64,000 nucleotides of DNA from the NCBI GenBank assembly GCA_034008185.1, contig CM067082.1:84381684-84445683 (forward strand). The letters are read 5' to 3'. Of the stretch, positions 27,401 to 38,632 are shown one piece after another. The stretch's first letter is position 1. The number at the start of each line of letters is the position of its first letter. Both the position numbers and the translations under genes were made by a program. Under the pieces are notes generated by a model. That model did no database searches, had not been told where the DNA came from, and saw nothing but the letters and a program-made list of their open reading frames with translations. Source of the DNA: Gorsachius magnificus. Its lineage: Eukaryota > Chordata > Aves > Pelecaniformes > Ardeidae.

Positions 27401-30400
27401 TGGAGAGAAATGTACATGCTGAGGTTTGGATTCATGTTCTCCTAAAGCAGAGATCTTCAAGAGGTCAGAACGCTCTTCCTCCAGTGCATATTTTGACTAC
27501 TTTTTCTGTAGAAGGAGTTTTAACAACCAGCTTTGATGTCTATGCTATAGAAAACTGCAATCTACTGCCTAAGCAGGTTTTCCTTCTTGTGAGGTGGGGG
27601 ATTGGAACAATCACAGTAAGATGGTAGGGGCCAGAATATCTGAAGATGGTGGTTAGCTGCCTCAGGAAGGAGACAAGCTGATGTGGTAAAACCACTTAAA
27701 AATTAATAAAAACCTAGCTAAGATAAATGGGGAGCTTCTGTTTTGGCATCAAAGTTAAAAGAAACACAGGCAAAATGGACAGAAAGAAACCAGTCTTTTA
27801 AATACCACCTAAACAGCCTCTGGTACCCCCCCAGCACAGAATGCCAGAGAGGCCAAGAGTTAATCTCAAAGCCGAGTGCAATCTCCACCTTCAGAGCAGT
27901 TGGTGAGGATCAGGTGATCTCATACTTGCCTGCTGCAAAATCTCTTGCATCTTCTGAAGCATCTGGTGCTGGTGAAATGGGCTGAACAGGTTGAAAGGAC
28001 ATCTGAAATGGGTGCAGCATTCACCTACAGGCTTGGAAAAGAAGTTTATGCTGAATTTGGTATGCAGTTCTTAGACTGCCAAGTGAGAATCTTGGGAAAT
28101 GTATACCCTGGCAAAATTGGGTGCAATGACCCATCATCCTAAAACAATTAATGACATTCAGGATGTAGATCACACCCTCCAGAGACACTTCACCATGAGC
28201 AAGCAGGGGATGCTAGACGTCTTGACACTTTTTTTAAGTCCATCAATTTTCTGTCCCACTTTCAAACACAGGATCCTGGACCACACGGGCTTTGAGTCTG
28301 GACACTTCTGTGGTGACACGAGTCCACCTGAAGGAACATGAAAGCACGTGCATTTTATGGGGCAGCTGGTTGTTTTCTAGGCTTCTACCTACTGGCTGTG
28401 TCTGTAAGGGTGTGAAAGAGCTACGTCGGGTCCTCTTTCTGGTGGAAGGAACTGACCTTGTGAATGACAGCTGTGCAGGCAAGAGAGGAATTTATTATCG
28501 TCTCCACAGACCAGACTAAGCAGAACATGTGCTGTAAGTGGGAGCTTTCCCAGCTCTAGGGGGTCCTCTGTCTGCTCTCCCTGTGCTCAAGTCCCTCCTG
28601 AAGTGCTGAGCTTGGGACTTTTGTTAGCTGCGTGTTTCTTCTTCTGTTTTTATTTTACTCTGCATTCAAAGGGCTGAATAGTGAGAAAGGGCTCTGGCTG
28701 TTTCAAACGGCGTCCAGGAAATGAACAAGCTGAATAGTGTCTTTGCCAGCACATGGATCTTTCTGGCATATCTAAAGGCTCTCTGGACTATGGATTTGCC
28801 TCATTATTTAGCCATCAGTAGCCAGCCATCGAAGGCTTTTCCATACAGAGGGAGAGCCATGATTTGCTGTGGTGCATGCTCCTGGCAAATAAATATGTCC
28901 TGAGATACCCCTGGATGGGATGGTCTGTTTCATACGAGCATCTGTTTTCTGTTTTTCACCCTTGGAGTGTGGTTCCCGCTCAGGGACCCTGCGGGTACTT
29001 AGATCCAGAACCAACTATGGGCAGGTGGAAACTGCTCGCATGTCTTATGCCCTTTTGTACTGCTCTTAGAGCCATCTCTGGGGAGGGAGCCAGCCCCCAG
29101 GTGATGGGCAGTGGTGGCTGAAAAGGAAGACAGGGCACTCCTGGGACAGACAAATGTCAGCCGCTTACTGCAGATGCTTTTCTACTCAGTGAGAGCATGA
29201 CCTTTTGATCACATTTCCCTCTGAGGCTGAAGGATGGGACCGAGAAGGAGCTAAGTAGATAACAGTACTGGCTGGTAGAACTTGCCCACCTCTGCCAGGC
29301 TAAATACCAGGTTTGTCCTTTTTTTGCTCTTCCCTATGCCTCCTGTGAGCCTGATCTGCTGAGCTATGATGAGTCTGCCCTCACCTATTCTGGCCATCTT
29401 CTCTCGTGACCTCTTCCTTCAGCAACTGAGTTGGAAAGTTCCTGGTATTTCCTTTAGGGAGTGGGAACTTAGGAGGAGAGAATCAATACACTACAGTAGA
29501 AGAGAAAGTTTCAGGAATCCTAGTTCTTCTCTTTGGATTTGGGAAATGTGCACATCTGGATGTCTTTTCTTTTACTGGGGGATGCCTTTAAACCCTGGCC
29601 CTATAGCAGGGGCTGCAGTGCGAGCAATTAATCTGTAACAATAAGGAGGAAATCAGTGGGAAAACATAGAGGAAATGTCAAGGGCTTGCAGAGATCTGCA
29701 TATCTGATGTTATAATATTAGAACAGAGACAGCGATGTATGAATCATTCACTGCCATTCCTTGCCCTCATGGCTTTGGTAACAAAGGCCATTGTCTGAAG
29801 TAGAACAGGAGCAAGGCTTGTGTCCTGGGATTGAAAGAAAACTCACTTGATAGAGGGAGAAAGCTTCTGGGGTAATCAACAGCCATGGAAAGGTGACAGG
29901 GGACAGCAAAAGAGGGTTGAAAATATCAGAGGTCTAAGGGTAAAGCATGCTGAGAGAATACCACTCTGCACTCTGTTGGCCAGATTAGGCTCTGGCTGCT
30001 GTCATCACCTTCCCAGATATTCACCACTGCTACCGTCACAAGCACACTGACACCAGGTATCATTGCTCCAGCTGAGCTCCGCTATTGTCCACTTTGTGGT
30101 CTCGCTGAGGGCAAGCACAGACTTGTGATCCTTTCCTCTTCTGGGAGAAAGATAGGGCTTCACTGGCTGGAGGCTGCAGTATGGCACAGCGTGTCCGCTA
30201 CACTTGCCACACGGTCTGTGGGGCTGGGGCATTTGCCATCTTTGGGGGAGCCTGCAATTGGGAGCACACAGGGACAAAGCAGTCTCCTGAAGTCCAGGCT
30301 GTTGGTTGATTTTCATGGAAGAAATAATACTTTTAGAAAGAAAAGGTATTTGAAAAACGGGCAGCTCCGCACATCTCTCCATCCTGCCTACTGCTGGGGG

Positions 30401-33400
30401 CTTGAGCAAGGCTGGGCTGCTTCAGGCATGCCTGTGTCTCAGATAGGCTTCCCTAAACAGCTCCTACTGCTTTCTTGACAGAGCCTCTGAGCCTGCTGAG
30501 TAACTTGGCTGAGTCCTGGGCCCTGCTTCTGCCTGTTCAGACTGCTTTGGACACTTTCAAGAGGGAGTCAAGCCAGATTCCTCCCCCCCCACCCCCCACC
30601 CCCGTGCTCCTCTGCTGTCCTGGGACAAGCCTCTGTTTGTTTACTGGAGGTCACTTATCTTGAGCTATTGCTTTTTTCCTGTCCGCTTCTTGCTGCCTCA
30701 CACTAAGCAAAACCGATATATTGATGTCTTCAAGTGTCCCAGTTCCCAGATCGGCATGGGAATATTTGTGAATCATTGAAGAGCAGCTCTGTTTCTGCCT
30801 CAGAAGGGATAAAAGGGGTGCACTGCAGTGAGGGGAACTTCCCATGTGTGAAAGCAGGATTTAGTGCACGATGCGGGGAGCGGAATTTGATGTCTCTTTT
30901 TAAGGGACCTAATTCCGCCTTTTGTAGTTACACAGTGAAGCTTCCCATGATGGCTGCAGACATTACCCCTGTTCTTGCACCTCTTTTATCAATGATTACC
31001 CTGACTTGGTAACATTCACATCGCTCCCCAGTATCTGCACCCTCTCTCTTCTGGCTCTGCCTGTTAAGTCACCAGGATAAAGTACACTTCATCCAGTGCT
31101 TCTCTGTGTTTTGGCAATTTTAATGTTGAAAGCATTTTATTCCTTTTTTAAAAGAGTGAATCATGGTGCTGACTCTAATCTCCACTGTGTCTTTCCCCCT
31201 CCCATTTGTTTGTATTCTCCCCACCACGAAGGATGAGAGGCACTGTTCTGTAACCAAATAGCTGTCTCTAAGCCACCAGCAAATGCTCCGCAAGCCACCA
31301 GCAGTCAACAGATCTCTGGCAGGGAAACCTCCAGCTGAAAAAAAGAAACACGAATGCAAAAAGACCCAAGGCCTGATTTTAAAGCCTTGATTCAATGAGT
31401 AAAATTGTCCAGGAGCTTCCAGTACAATTATGCTTTAGATCCAGTTTCTAGCACTCAGCTGTCTCCCAGGGAAAAGCTGCAGCCCTTTAACGTAAGGATT
31501 GCCCAGCCACAGGCACTGCCCTCTTTCGTTCCAATCAGCTTTGGGGAGTTGATACCAATTTAAAGTTGGTCGTGTTGGCGCAGCTTGCACCTGTACATGT
31601 ATAAATGAAGGATTGCAGTGATGGAGTGTCCATAAACACCAGTTACGCAGCTTGAACTAAGTCACACCTTTTGTCATATCAGAAAACGGTTGTGCATGAG
31701 ACCTAGCCTCAGAGAGCAATCTTAAACCAGTTCGAACTGATACAGAAATAAAACCGAGAGATTTTTCGGCAAGTAAAATGTGTTTGTTTGGTATATGTTG
31801 ATCGGGACAGGTACAAACCAATCCAAACAGGATCTCTGAAAATGAGGTAAGATTGGGTACATAAAGCATTTCAGTAGCTCAGCTAAATTGGTTATAAAAC
31901 TTCTAATTTAAACTAATGCTACCTATATTTGGACAGTGAGAATTAATGGGCTGCAACTCTACTGCAAGGAAAATGTTACCAGTGGGGATCTAGTCCAAGA
32001 AATGTGCCCTTTATCAGTTCCTCAAAAGCAGCTCGGTCTCTTTGAATTGCCCTGAAAATATCGAATTACCTGTGAGCCCAGCGGTTCTTTGCACAACGCC
32101 ACAAATTCATTTTGCAACCGTTAAGATAACCGATGCAATGCAGTTAACGTTTCTCCATAATCTCCTAAATAAATCTAAATCCACTGTTAAAATGCCTCTA
32201 ATTCCAGCTGCAGTTTGGTAGTGGTGTCCAAACAGATTTTAAAACCTCCTCCTGCTCCTGGCATATTTCTTTTTAGAAATGACCAATGGAGAAGCCAATA
32301 GATTTCTATAAATCACCGTTGGATGAAAAGGAGGCTTGAAGTTGTTTAATATTACAGATGTTTTGGAGCTCTATTCAGTAGTTGGCAAGTTACACGAAGC
32401 TGCACCGAATTCTTTATAATCTAGACACAAAGATCATTGAACTCTCAGAGAACCTCTGGGCTTTTATTCAAAAATATGTTGGCTTCTATTTACCTCTTTC
32501 TTCATTTGTATCTATCAAATGGCTCAATATATAAATAAAGCCCGGGTGTTCTTATTAGCTAAGGCAGTATTTCATGCAGATTAATGCCAGCAGGTTTTGT
32601 AAAATACATCTCTACTCAAAGCTGGAGTATGTTTTGAATTAATTTTCATCCTGTATATGAATCAGGTATATTCTACTTCGGTTCTTATACAGGGCTCAGC
32701 TGCAGCATATAGGAGGGACCTGTAGTGTTTAATTCTAGTCCCATCACCCTTCTTCAGCAAAGCACTTTTAACCCTAAGCGTCTGCATAATCCCATTGACT
32801 TTACTGGGAGTACTCACGTGCTCAGGTATATTAAAATTATGATTGAAAACAGCACCTTGCTTTCTCAGGGCCTGAGTGACATACCTAGCATTTGACTGAA
32901 CAAGCTTATTTAAATATTACCTCATGCATATGTTATGAGCAAATCTTTCTAGTTCAATAAAATCAGGCTTATTGTTATTGAGTAAAAAAAAAAAACCACC
33001 TTACTTTTCTTTGCCTCCAAAGCAGGCTGAAACTCTCACACTGAAGTGAAAATATTGTGTTGGCTAAAAGTACTTTTCCAGCTGAGCCAAAACACAGCAA
33101 GATATTAATCTGATGCTGTTCTTAATAGAATAATGGGCAATGGGATTTAATGGGGTTAATAAACTGACTGTTTTAAAGAATGCTTTAGTCAACTACCTGC
33201 TAGAAATTCAACATCCACATAGGATATCTCTACATTTGGCTAATTTTGCCCATGTTAAATGGATTGTTCAAATGATCCCAGTTTTGGAGTGGTTGAGTGG
33301 GTTTTTTCTGTGTAACATAAACACCCTCACAAGCAAAATCCCTCCACTGAGGCAGTAAAACTGTGACGAAACCAGAGAATGGAGAAAATATATATATAAG

Positions 33401-34930
33401 ATTACAGCGGATCACACACAAACTGTCTGAGGCGCTCCAGCGTGATTTCATTCCCATCCTGCGGAAACTCTGCCTAGTGTGCTCTAATAATGGAAATGTT
33501 TGGATTAGTCTACGTTCAATCCATTTACCTTAGTGCCTCACCAAATGTGAGCTACGCCATCAGTCTAGATGACTAACTATTTGTAATTTGGTCGTAGTTT
33601 TCTTGTAGCTGTGGCAGCCTGAGGTCGTTAGTGAGGCGAGGTTTGCGGGAGACGCATTACTAATGCATTAGGCCAACTGATCTGGTTGGAAACACTAATG
33701 CAGCTTTTTGGATATGCAAGCTCTTCATCGGGATAGACCAGAAGTATGCCTAGAAGCTCTCCGCTCTCATCCTCCTCTCTGCTCACCTGGAAGGGCTGAA
33801 GCCCTGGGCTGCAACTCAGCGATGACCGTATTTTTAGACTCAGTGGAGGTGCGTGAGTTGTTGTTGGGCACTACTTGGACTATAGCACTGCTACATGAAA
33901 AAAAGATATCACTTAGGCATCTTGCAATCCACACATAGAGGACAAAGCAGTCGGGGACATGTTAGCAGGCAAGGAATGAAAAGATAACAAGCGATAAAGA
34001 GGAAGAGAACAGACTGTTGTCACAGAAAAGAGGAACAACGAAGACAGCTGCAGAGACACAGGCCTTCCCGTGTTTTATACCAATTGATGCTCATTTTAGC
34101 ACGGCAACTATAGGTTTCCCTACAGGGTGACTAGCAAAGACACACTCAACTTTGGGTATGCCCTCCTGGGCTCTTTCACAGTGCTCAGACTAAATATACA
34201 AATCTGTATTTCTCGTTTTGTGGTGGCACCAGAACTTCCAGCTTTTTCTGATGCTGTAGGTCTCCAGGAGTCTCAGAGATGAGTACTGAAACATGACTGC
34301 TGTGGTTAGAAAGTCTCAGTGTGCGGGGTCTCTAACAAAGAATTTCTTTTTCCAAAATATCAAGTATTTGGGCATGTTCAGTGTGTGTTAACAAATGTAA
34401 AAAGAGGCAAAGAATTTTTAAGTGTATGGCTAAAACATAAATACCCTGTCCTCGCAGTGGCATAGCTCTTGGTCTTGACTCCCACTGGCTCTTGCGGCCA
34501 CTGGAGTCCTTTAGACTAAACAAGAGCTGAATTCCTAGAGTAGAAGGTACCGTAATAAAATCAGATATCAAAACAAAACCAGATCAAATTAAGTTAAAAA
34601 TCTGGCCACTTTCCTTCTTCCCTGTCGTTTGCTGGTCACCCTTCGAATCAGAAGAAAGAGGCTGGGTTCATTTTACTGATAGCACCCAGAAAGATAGCGA
34701 TGGCCGCTTCTGAACCGTCCTTTGTCCAGGAACCTTTAGCGGGGAAAAGGGGGCCTTGGGCTGGTAAATGGGAGTCATCTTAAGCCAGTTGCGGGAGCAC
34801 ACGCGGATGCCCTAGCAAGCCCTGCCCCTTCCTTAGGGGAAACAGCCAAGTGTGAGCATTGCTCACGCTTTCGGGGGCACCGTGGCCCTGAGAAGGCGGG
34901 GAGGGAGGAGGAAAAAAAAAGAAAAAAAGC
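18401..34930. other. Gene-free flank 3' of FOXF2
   Basis: About 16.5 kb with no recognisable gene or mobile element. It contains a TG microsatellite (20,291-20,330), a CA/TGCACA-rich stretch (21,838-21,880) and a pyrimidine-rich block (25,060-25,500). The section 31.5-33.6 kb is repeat-free, AT-rich and full of TAAT/ATTA cores, the look of a conserved enhancer block, but conservation cannot be tested here. Confidence 0.6.
20291..20330 (+). repeat. TG-rich microsatellite
   Basis: An imperfect (TG)n run with GA and CA interruptions. It is a simple-sequence repeat and likely polymorphic. Confidence 0.85.
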
Positions 34931-35119
34931 AGAAATTGTGCTGCCGAAACGCAGTGGCTTTGCGGGGCCGGGTGGCGGCCGGCGGGGCGGCGGCGGGGAG
35001 CGGGGTTGCGGGAGAGCGGGAAGCGGGGGAGAAGGGGAGCAGGAGTGCAGGGGTATGGGGGAGCGGAGGGGGATGCGGGGGTGCGGGGGTGCCTTGCGGG
35101 CGGGCGCTGCGTCCCGGGG

Positions 35120-35133
35120 CCGCTGGAGGGCAC
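35120..35133 (+). promoter_or_regulatory. Candidate CTCF site, 3' flank of FOXF2
   Basis: CCGCTGGAGGGCAC fits the CTCF core pattern CCRSYRGRKGGCRS at every position, including the GGC near the end. It lies in the 3'-flank CpG island. The match is by eye, without a scored matrix. Confidence 0.35.
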
Positions 35134-35204
35134 TGGCGGCCCGCGGCCGGCCGCCGGGGAGGCGAAAGGCAGTTTTTTTCTCTTTGAGGTCCTGTCATTC
35201 CTGT

Positions 35205-35279
35205 ATAAACAAGTTACGTTCAAGTGTTTAAGGATATAAATTACGACCATGCAGGCTTGCCTCGGAAAGAATGTAAACA
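35205..35279. promoter_or_regulatory. Cluster of forkhead-type sites 3' of FOXF2
   Basis: ATAAACA (35205-35211) and GTAAACA (35273-35279) match RTAAAYA. A weaker inverted match lies between them at 35224-35230. The block is less GC-rich and sits just beyond a GC-rich island about 1.2 kb past the inferred transcript end. Confidence 0.4.
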
Positions 35280-35433
35280 CAGCACTGTGGTCGGAGCAAA
35301 CTCTGAAACTGACTCTATAATTTATCACAGGCCCTGAGAAGCTCGGGGAAGAAAAGGGCATGTTTGAGCATAAATAAGTATTTTAAAAGATGAAGAGCTT
35401 TATCTCTCTCTATAACTACGTAGGCGCAATTTT

Positions 35434-35457
35434 ATGCGTACATGTGTATGTACGCAT
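35434..35457. repeat. Perfect 10-bp inverted repeat with 4-base loop
   Basis: ATGCGTACAT and ATGTACGCAT flank GTGT, giving a 24-base perfect hairpin. It is followed to about 35,486 by alternating purine-pyrimidine sequence (TATATACGTGCACGCACACA), which favours Z-DNA or cruciform structure. Confidence 0.85.
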
Positions 35458-36480
35458 TTCTGTATATACGTGCACGCACACATATACCATTTCGCTGAAA
35501 CTCTCGGGGCTGGGGAGACGCGGGGCGGCGCGGCGGGGCTGCCCCGGCTTGCGGGGCGCTTTGGGGTACGGGGGCGCCTCTGTCCCCTCCGTGGGACGGG
35601 ACAGGGCCGGGCTGCGCGGGGGGCGGCGGTCAGCTGCGCCCGCCGGCGGGGCCGCGCAGCGCTGCCCCGGGCCGTGGCCACCCCCGGGCCGTGCCGTGCC
35701 GGGTGGGTTGGGCGATCCCCCGGCCGGGGCTGCCGCCGGGCCCGTGTGGTCGGGGCGCCCGGGGGCGCCCGCGGGATGCGCGGGCGAGCAGCTCCCGGCC
35801 CCCGGCTCCGACCCTCGGCCGCTCGCCATCCGCAGGGCACGGCGGCCTCCTGGGGACGGGGTTTGTTTCGCTTGGGGTGCCCTGGGGGCCTTTTTTATGT
35901 TCTTTTGTTTCTTTTCGTCTTTCCCTTTTAGTCCCCTCCCGCCCCGTTCACTGGCCACGCCATTCCCCGTGCCTCCCCCCAGCCCTTACCAAGCCGCTCC
36001 TTTATCGCGGACCCCTCGGCCGCCCACCCGTGACACGCACTCCCGGCTGCAGCCCCGCGTTGCGCGGGGGCTCCTGCCCCGCACCTGGCAAAGCCCCGTC
36101 GGGGCACAGAGGGACTCCGGCGGGACTGCGTGGGCAAGCGGGACGGGGACACGGGGGCACCTGGACACGGCCCTAAACAGCGAGGAAGGCGTTTCGGGCC
36201 CGCGGGAGCCCTCCAAGTCCGGCCCCTGCTGCTTTTGTGTCCGCTGCCCCGGTTGTTTCAAAGCCTGTCCGGCAGCGGGGGAAAGCAGGGTGGGAAGCGG
36301 GTGCGGGCGGGAGGGGCAGCCCAGAGACCACGGCACCGGCCCCCTCGGGGCAACAGCTCGCTCCCCTCCTCCGCCTCCAGCGGCTGAAGGATTTGGGGCT
36401 GCAGCTTTAACGACCTGGGGGGGGGTTTTGGAAGGGCCGGGGAAAGTAAGTGCCTGTCCAGTCATAGTCGTTTTATACAT

Positions 36481-36486
36481 TTTATT
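36481..36486 (-). terminator. Distal FOXF2 polyadenylation signal AATAAA
   Basis: The plus strand reads TTTATT, giving AATAAA on the gene strand about 795 nt after the stop codon, at the border where AT-rich UTR gives way to GC-rich flank. The position makes it the best candidate for the main signal. Confidence 0.7.
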
Positions 36487-36516
36487 GGAAAAAAAAAAAT
36501 TTGTACATCAAAATAT

Positions 36517-36524
36517 TTTGGCAA
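36517..36524 (-). promoter_or_regulatory. Candidate miR-182 target site in FOXF2 3' UTR
   Basis: The gene strand reads TTGCCAAA, an 8-mer complementary to positions 2-8 of miR-182 (UUGGCAA) with the favoured A opposite position 1. From memory, FOXF2 has been reported as a miR-182-5p target in mammals; whether the same site is meant cannot be judged here. A single 8-mer can also occur by chance. Confidence 0.5.
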
Positions 36525-36585
36525 ATTAAAAATAAGTGCAAATATATTCTCCTTTTAAAGCAATAGTGTGTGAGTATACACGACA

Positions 36586-36591
36586 TTTATT
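36586..36591 (-). terminator. Alternative proximal FOXF2 polyadenylation signal AATAAA
   Basis: A second AATAAA on the gene strand 105 nt upstream of the distal one. If used, the transcript would lose the putative miR-182 site located between the two signals. Confidence 0.5.
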
Positions 36592-37277
36592 TAAAATATT
36601 TTTTTTAAAAATATTGTGGTAGAAAACAACTTTTGTAAAAATAAAACCCAAAACGTTGTATTGTTGCAATACCGAAAAGAAAAAAATTTGAACTTTTCTT
36701 AAAGTCTATACACGAAAGGGCTAAACAATACTGTTTTAATAATATCGATCGGTTGGTGCTGAAGTCCATACAAAGTGTCCTTGGTGGGGCTCGGGGACAT
36801 TAAAAAAACAAACAAACAGAAGAAGAAGTAAATTTCCCGCTAACACAGCGACGGAAGGGGGAGTCCTCGCAGGTGCTGATCTGGGAGGTTTATTTTTCCT
36901 ATTATTCAAGACACTTTCTGGTATAAAAATATATGGAATCGTTCCCTTTCCCAAAGCTCGGTTCTTTAGGAGAAGACAGAAAGGCGGTTTATGATTAAGC
37001 TGGTCAGACTCGGCATACGGACACCGAAGTGCCACCTAACCCAACGCATCACTCAAGCCATTTTTCGTTTGGGAAGAGCTTTGGAGCGTTCTATCGGCTG
37101 TACGCATCCTTCCAGAGATGGAGGGGGACAGAAACCACCGCTTCCTTGGGCAATTTTGCTAAGTGACTCGTGTACTACCAATGCTACGAGAGTGCACATT
37201 ATATTTAATCTGCGTGGGTCCGTCTATACCGCGGCTCCGTTCAATGCCACCTGATTGTCTCTGTTGGGGGGCTGCCT

Positions 37278-37444
37278 TCACATCACGCAGGGCTTGATGT
37301 CTTGACAGACGCTTTGGTGGTGGTGATGGTGGTAGTAAGATCCACTCGCGGAAGGGTGAAACGAAGAAATGCCATTAAAATTGAGGACAAAATCTTTCCT
37401 GTCGCACACCGGGGAGGGGTGGTGCTGATAGCGAGGCAATCCCA
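37278..37444 (-). CDS. FOXF2: FOXF2 coding exon 2 (C-terminal tail)
   Basis: Terminal coding exon of FOXF2, 55 codons and the TGA stop at 37280-37278. The acceptor is a pyrimidine-rich tract ending TTGCAG at 37450-37445. The split codon G|TG joins DLS of exon 1 to VGLPRYQHH of exon 2, keeping frame. The peptide then reads [23 protein letters not shown], five histidines, and the conserved end [28 protein letters not shown] is diagnostic of FOXF2; FOXF1 has a different stretch here. The tail lies outside the DNA-binding domain, in the region associated with transcriptional activation in FOXF proteins. This exon shows no frame damage, which argues against the gene being a pseudogene. Confidence 0.97.
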
Positions 37445-38513
37445 CTGCAAGAGAAGGAGAGAACGAGAGCTGCTCAGAAGCCGGATAGCTCTGCCCGGGC
37501 GGAGCAGCCCCTTCGCCCTCACCCGCGGCGGGGAGAGGCCCCACGCAGCGGGGCTGTCGCGCTGCTGCCTTTCCCCCGGCCTCGGCTCCCTCCCGCCAGG
37601 TTTGGGAGCTCCTCTCTGGCCTTTCCGGCAGCGGACCGGGCGCTCGCCCGGGGCAAAACCCGTCCCGCTGGCCGGGCAGACAGGACGGTGGGTCGCACCG
37701 CCCCGAGCGAGGAGGGGATGCGCATCCCCCGGAGTCCCCCATCGCCCCCGGGCTGGGCTCGGGGCTGCAGCCGTGCTCGGCCCAAGCCCCCGCCCCGTGC
37801 CCTCTCTGCGGGGAGGTCGTGCACCACACGGCCGGGTGGCACACGGGCTGGGGAGGGGGGAGGGCAGGCGGGGGCGGGCGCCCACGGGCACAGGCGTAGG
37901 CGCACCCCGGGCGCACGCAGGGCTCGGGGCTCCCCTCCGGTGTGGGTGCGAGGGGGGACGCGACTCGCATGTTTCTCTGGATGCGCCGCAGCCTTTCGAA
38001 TCTCATCCCCAGCTTCGCTCCCTCTTCCCCCTCCCCATCCCATCCCCGGGAGGTTTTTTGCTTTTGACCTGAATGGCTGCAGGTTGAATTCCAACCACGA
38101 TCCCTTCGTGTGTTGATAGCGTATTTATGTGCGTGTGCGTCTATACCGGCGTGCATGCCTATCCGCGCGTGTGCTTTCAGAAACGTGAGGTACAGCCCGA
38201 GGACACCCTACGGTTCATCAGCCACCACAAGCGACGTACATCCGCGGCACCGGCATGTGAATAATCTTGCAGATTCCCCTTTTCATTTCCCACAGCCTAA
38301 GGCAGCCTTTCGGGGGACAAAGTCCAAGGGCCGCGTGTCCCCCCCGCCCCCGTAGGGCCGTGCTGGGATCTTTAGCCTGGCAACGATCCTACGGGATCCG
38401 GCGGGGAGGGGGAGCATTGCCCGAGCAAGGCCTCCAGGGTAGAGCCATAGATTTGATTTGGCCTGAGGATGTCAAACTCGGCTAGAGGGATCCTGTCAAA
38501 TCTGACCGAGGGT

Positions 38514-38632
38514 CAAGGGGAAAAAAAAAAAAAGAGAGAAAAAGGGGGGGGGGGGGGGGGGGGGAGAGGGGAAAAAAAGAAAAAGGCAGCAAAAGAAGGA
38601 GAAGGAGAGAGAGGAAGGGGGGGGGGGGGTTG
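38514..38632 (+). repeat. Homopurine tract in FOXF2 intron
   Basis: About 120 bp almost wholly A/G on the plus strand, including 21 consecutive G (38,544-38,564) and a second G run near 38,617-38,629. Such polypurine tracts can form triplex DNA and are difficult to sequence. In the FOXF2 transcript it is a polypyrimidine stretch. Confidence 0.85.

Larger units (their letters stand above)
34930..36459. promoter_or_regulatory. CpG islands in FOXF2 3' flank
   Basis: Two CpG-dense blocks, about 34,940-35,175 and 35,500-36,420, separated by a 330-bp AT-richer spacer with forkhead motifs and a hairpin. Long open frames in several overlapping frames here are a by-product of stop-codon scarcity in GC-rich DNA. 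Islands beyond the 3' end of developmental transcription-factor genes are often Polycomb-bound or mark non-coding transcripts. Confidence 0.65.
36460..37277 (-). other. FOXF2: FOXF2 3' untranslated region (approximate 3' end)
   Basis: AT-rich stretch between the stop codon and the GC-rich 3' flank. On the minus strand it contains AATAAA at 36591-36586 and again at 36486-36481, followed by a sharp change to GC-rich DNA, so the last cleavage site is inferred at about 36,460-36,470. Length is about 0.8 kb. An 8-mer match to the miR-182 seed complement lies at 36,517-36,524 close to the distal end. The exact 3' end needs transcript data. Confidence 0.75.

Noticed and set aside
1..34930. FOXC1 or another coding gene downstream of FOXF2
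   Set aside because: No forkhead or other recognisable domain in any frame and no CpG island in this interval.
35390..36529. 379-codon open frame on the plus strand in the FOXF2 3' flank
   Set aside because: Composition is Gly/Ala/Pro/Arg from CpG-rich DNA, similar frames overlap on the other strand, and no domain is visible. It is expected where stop codons are rare.
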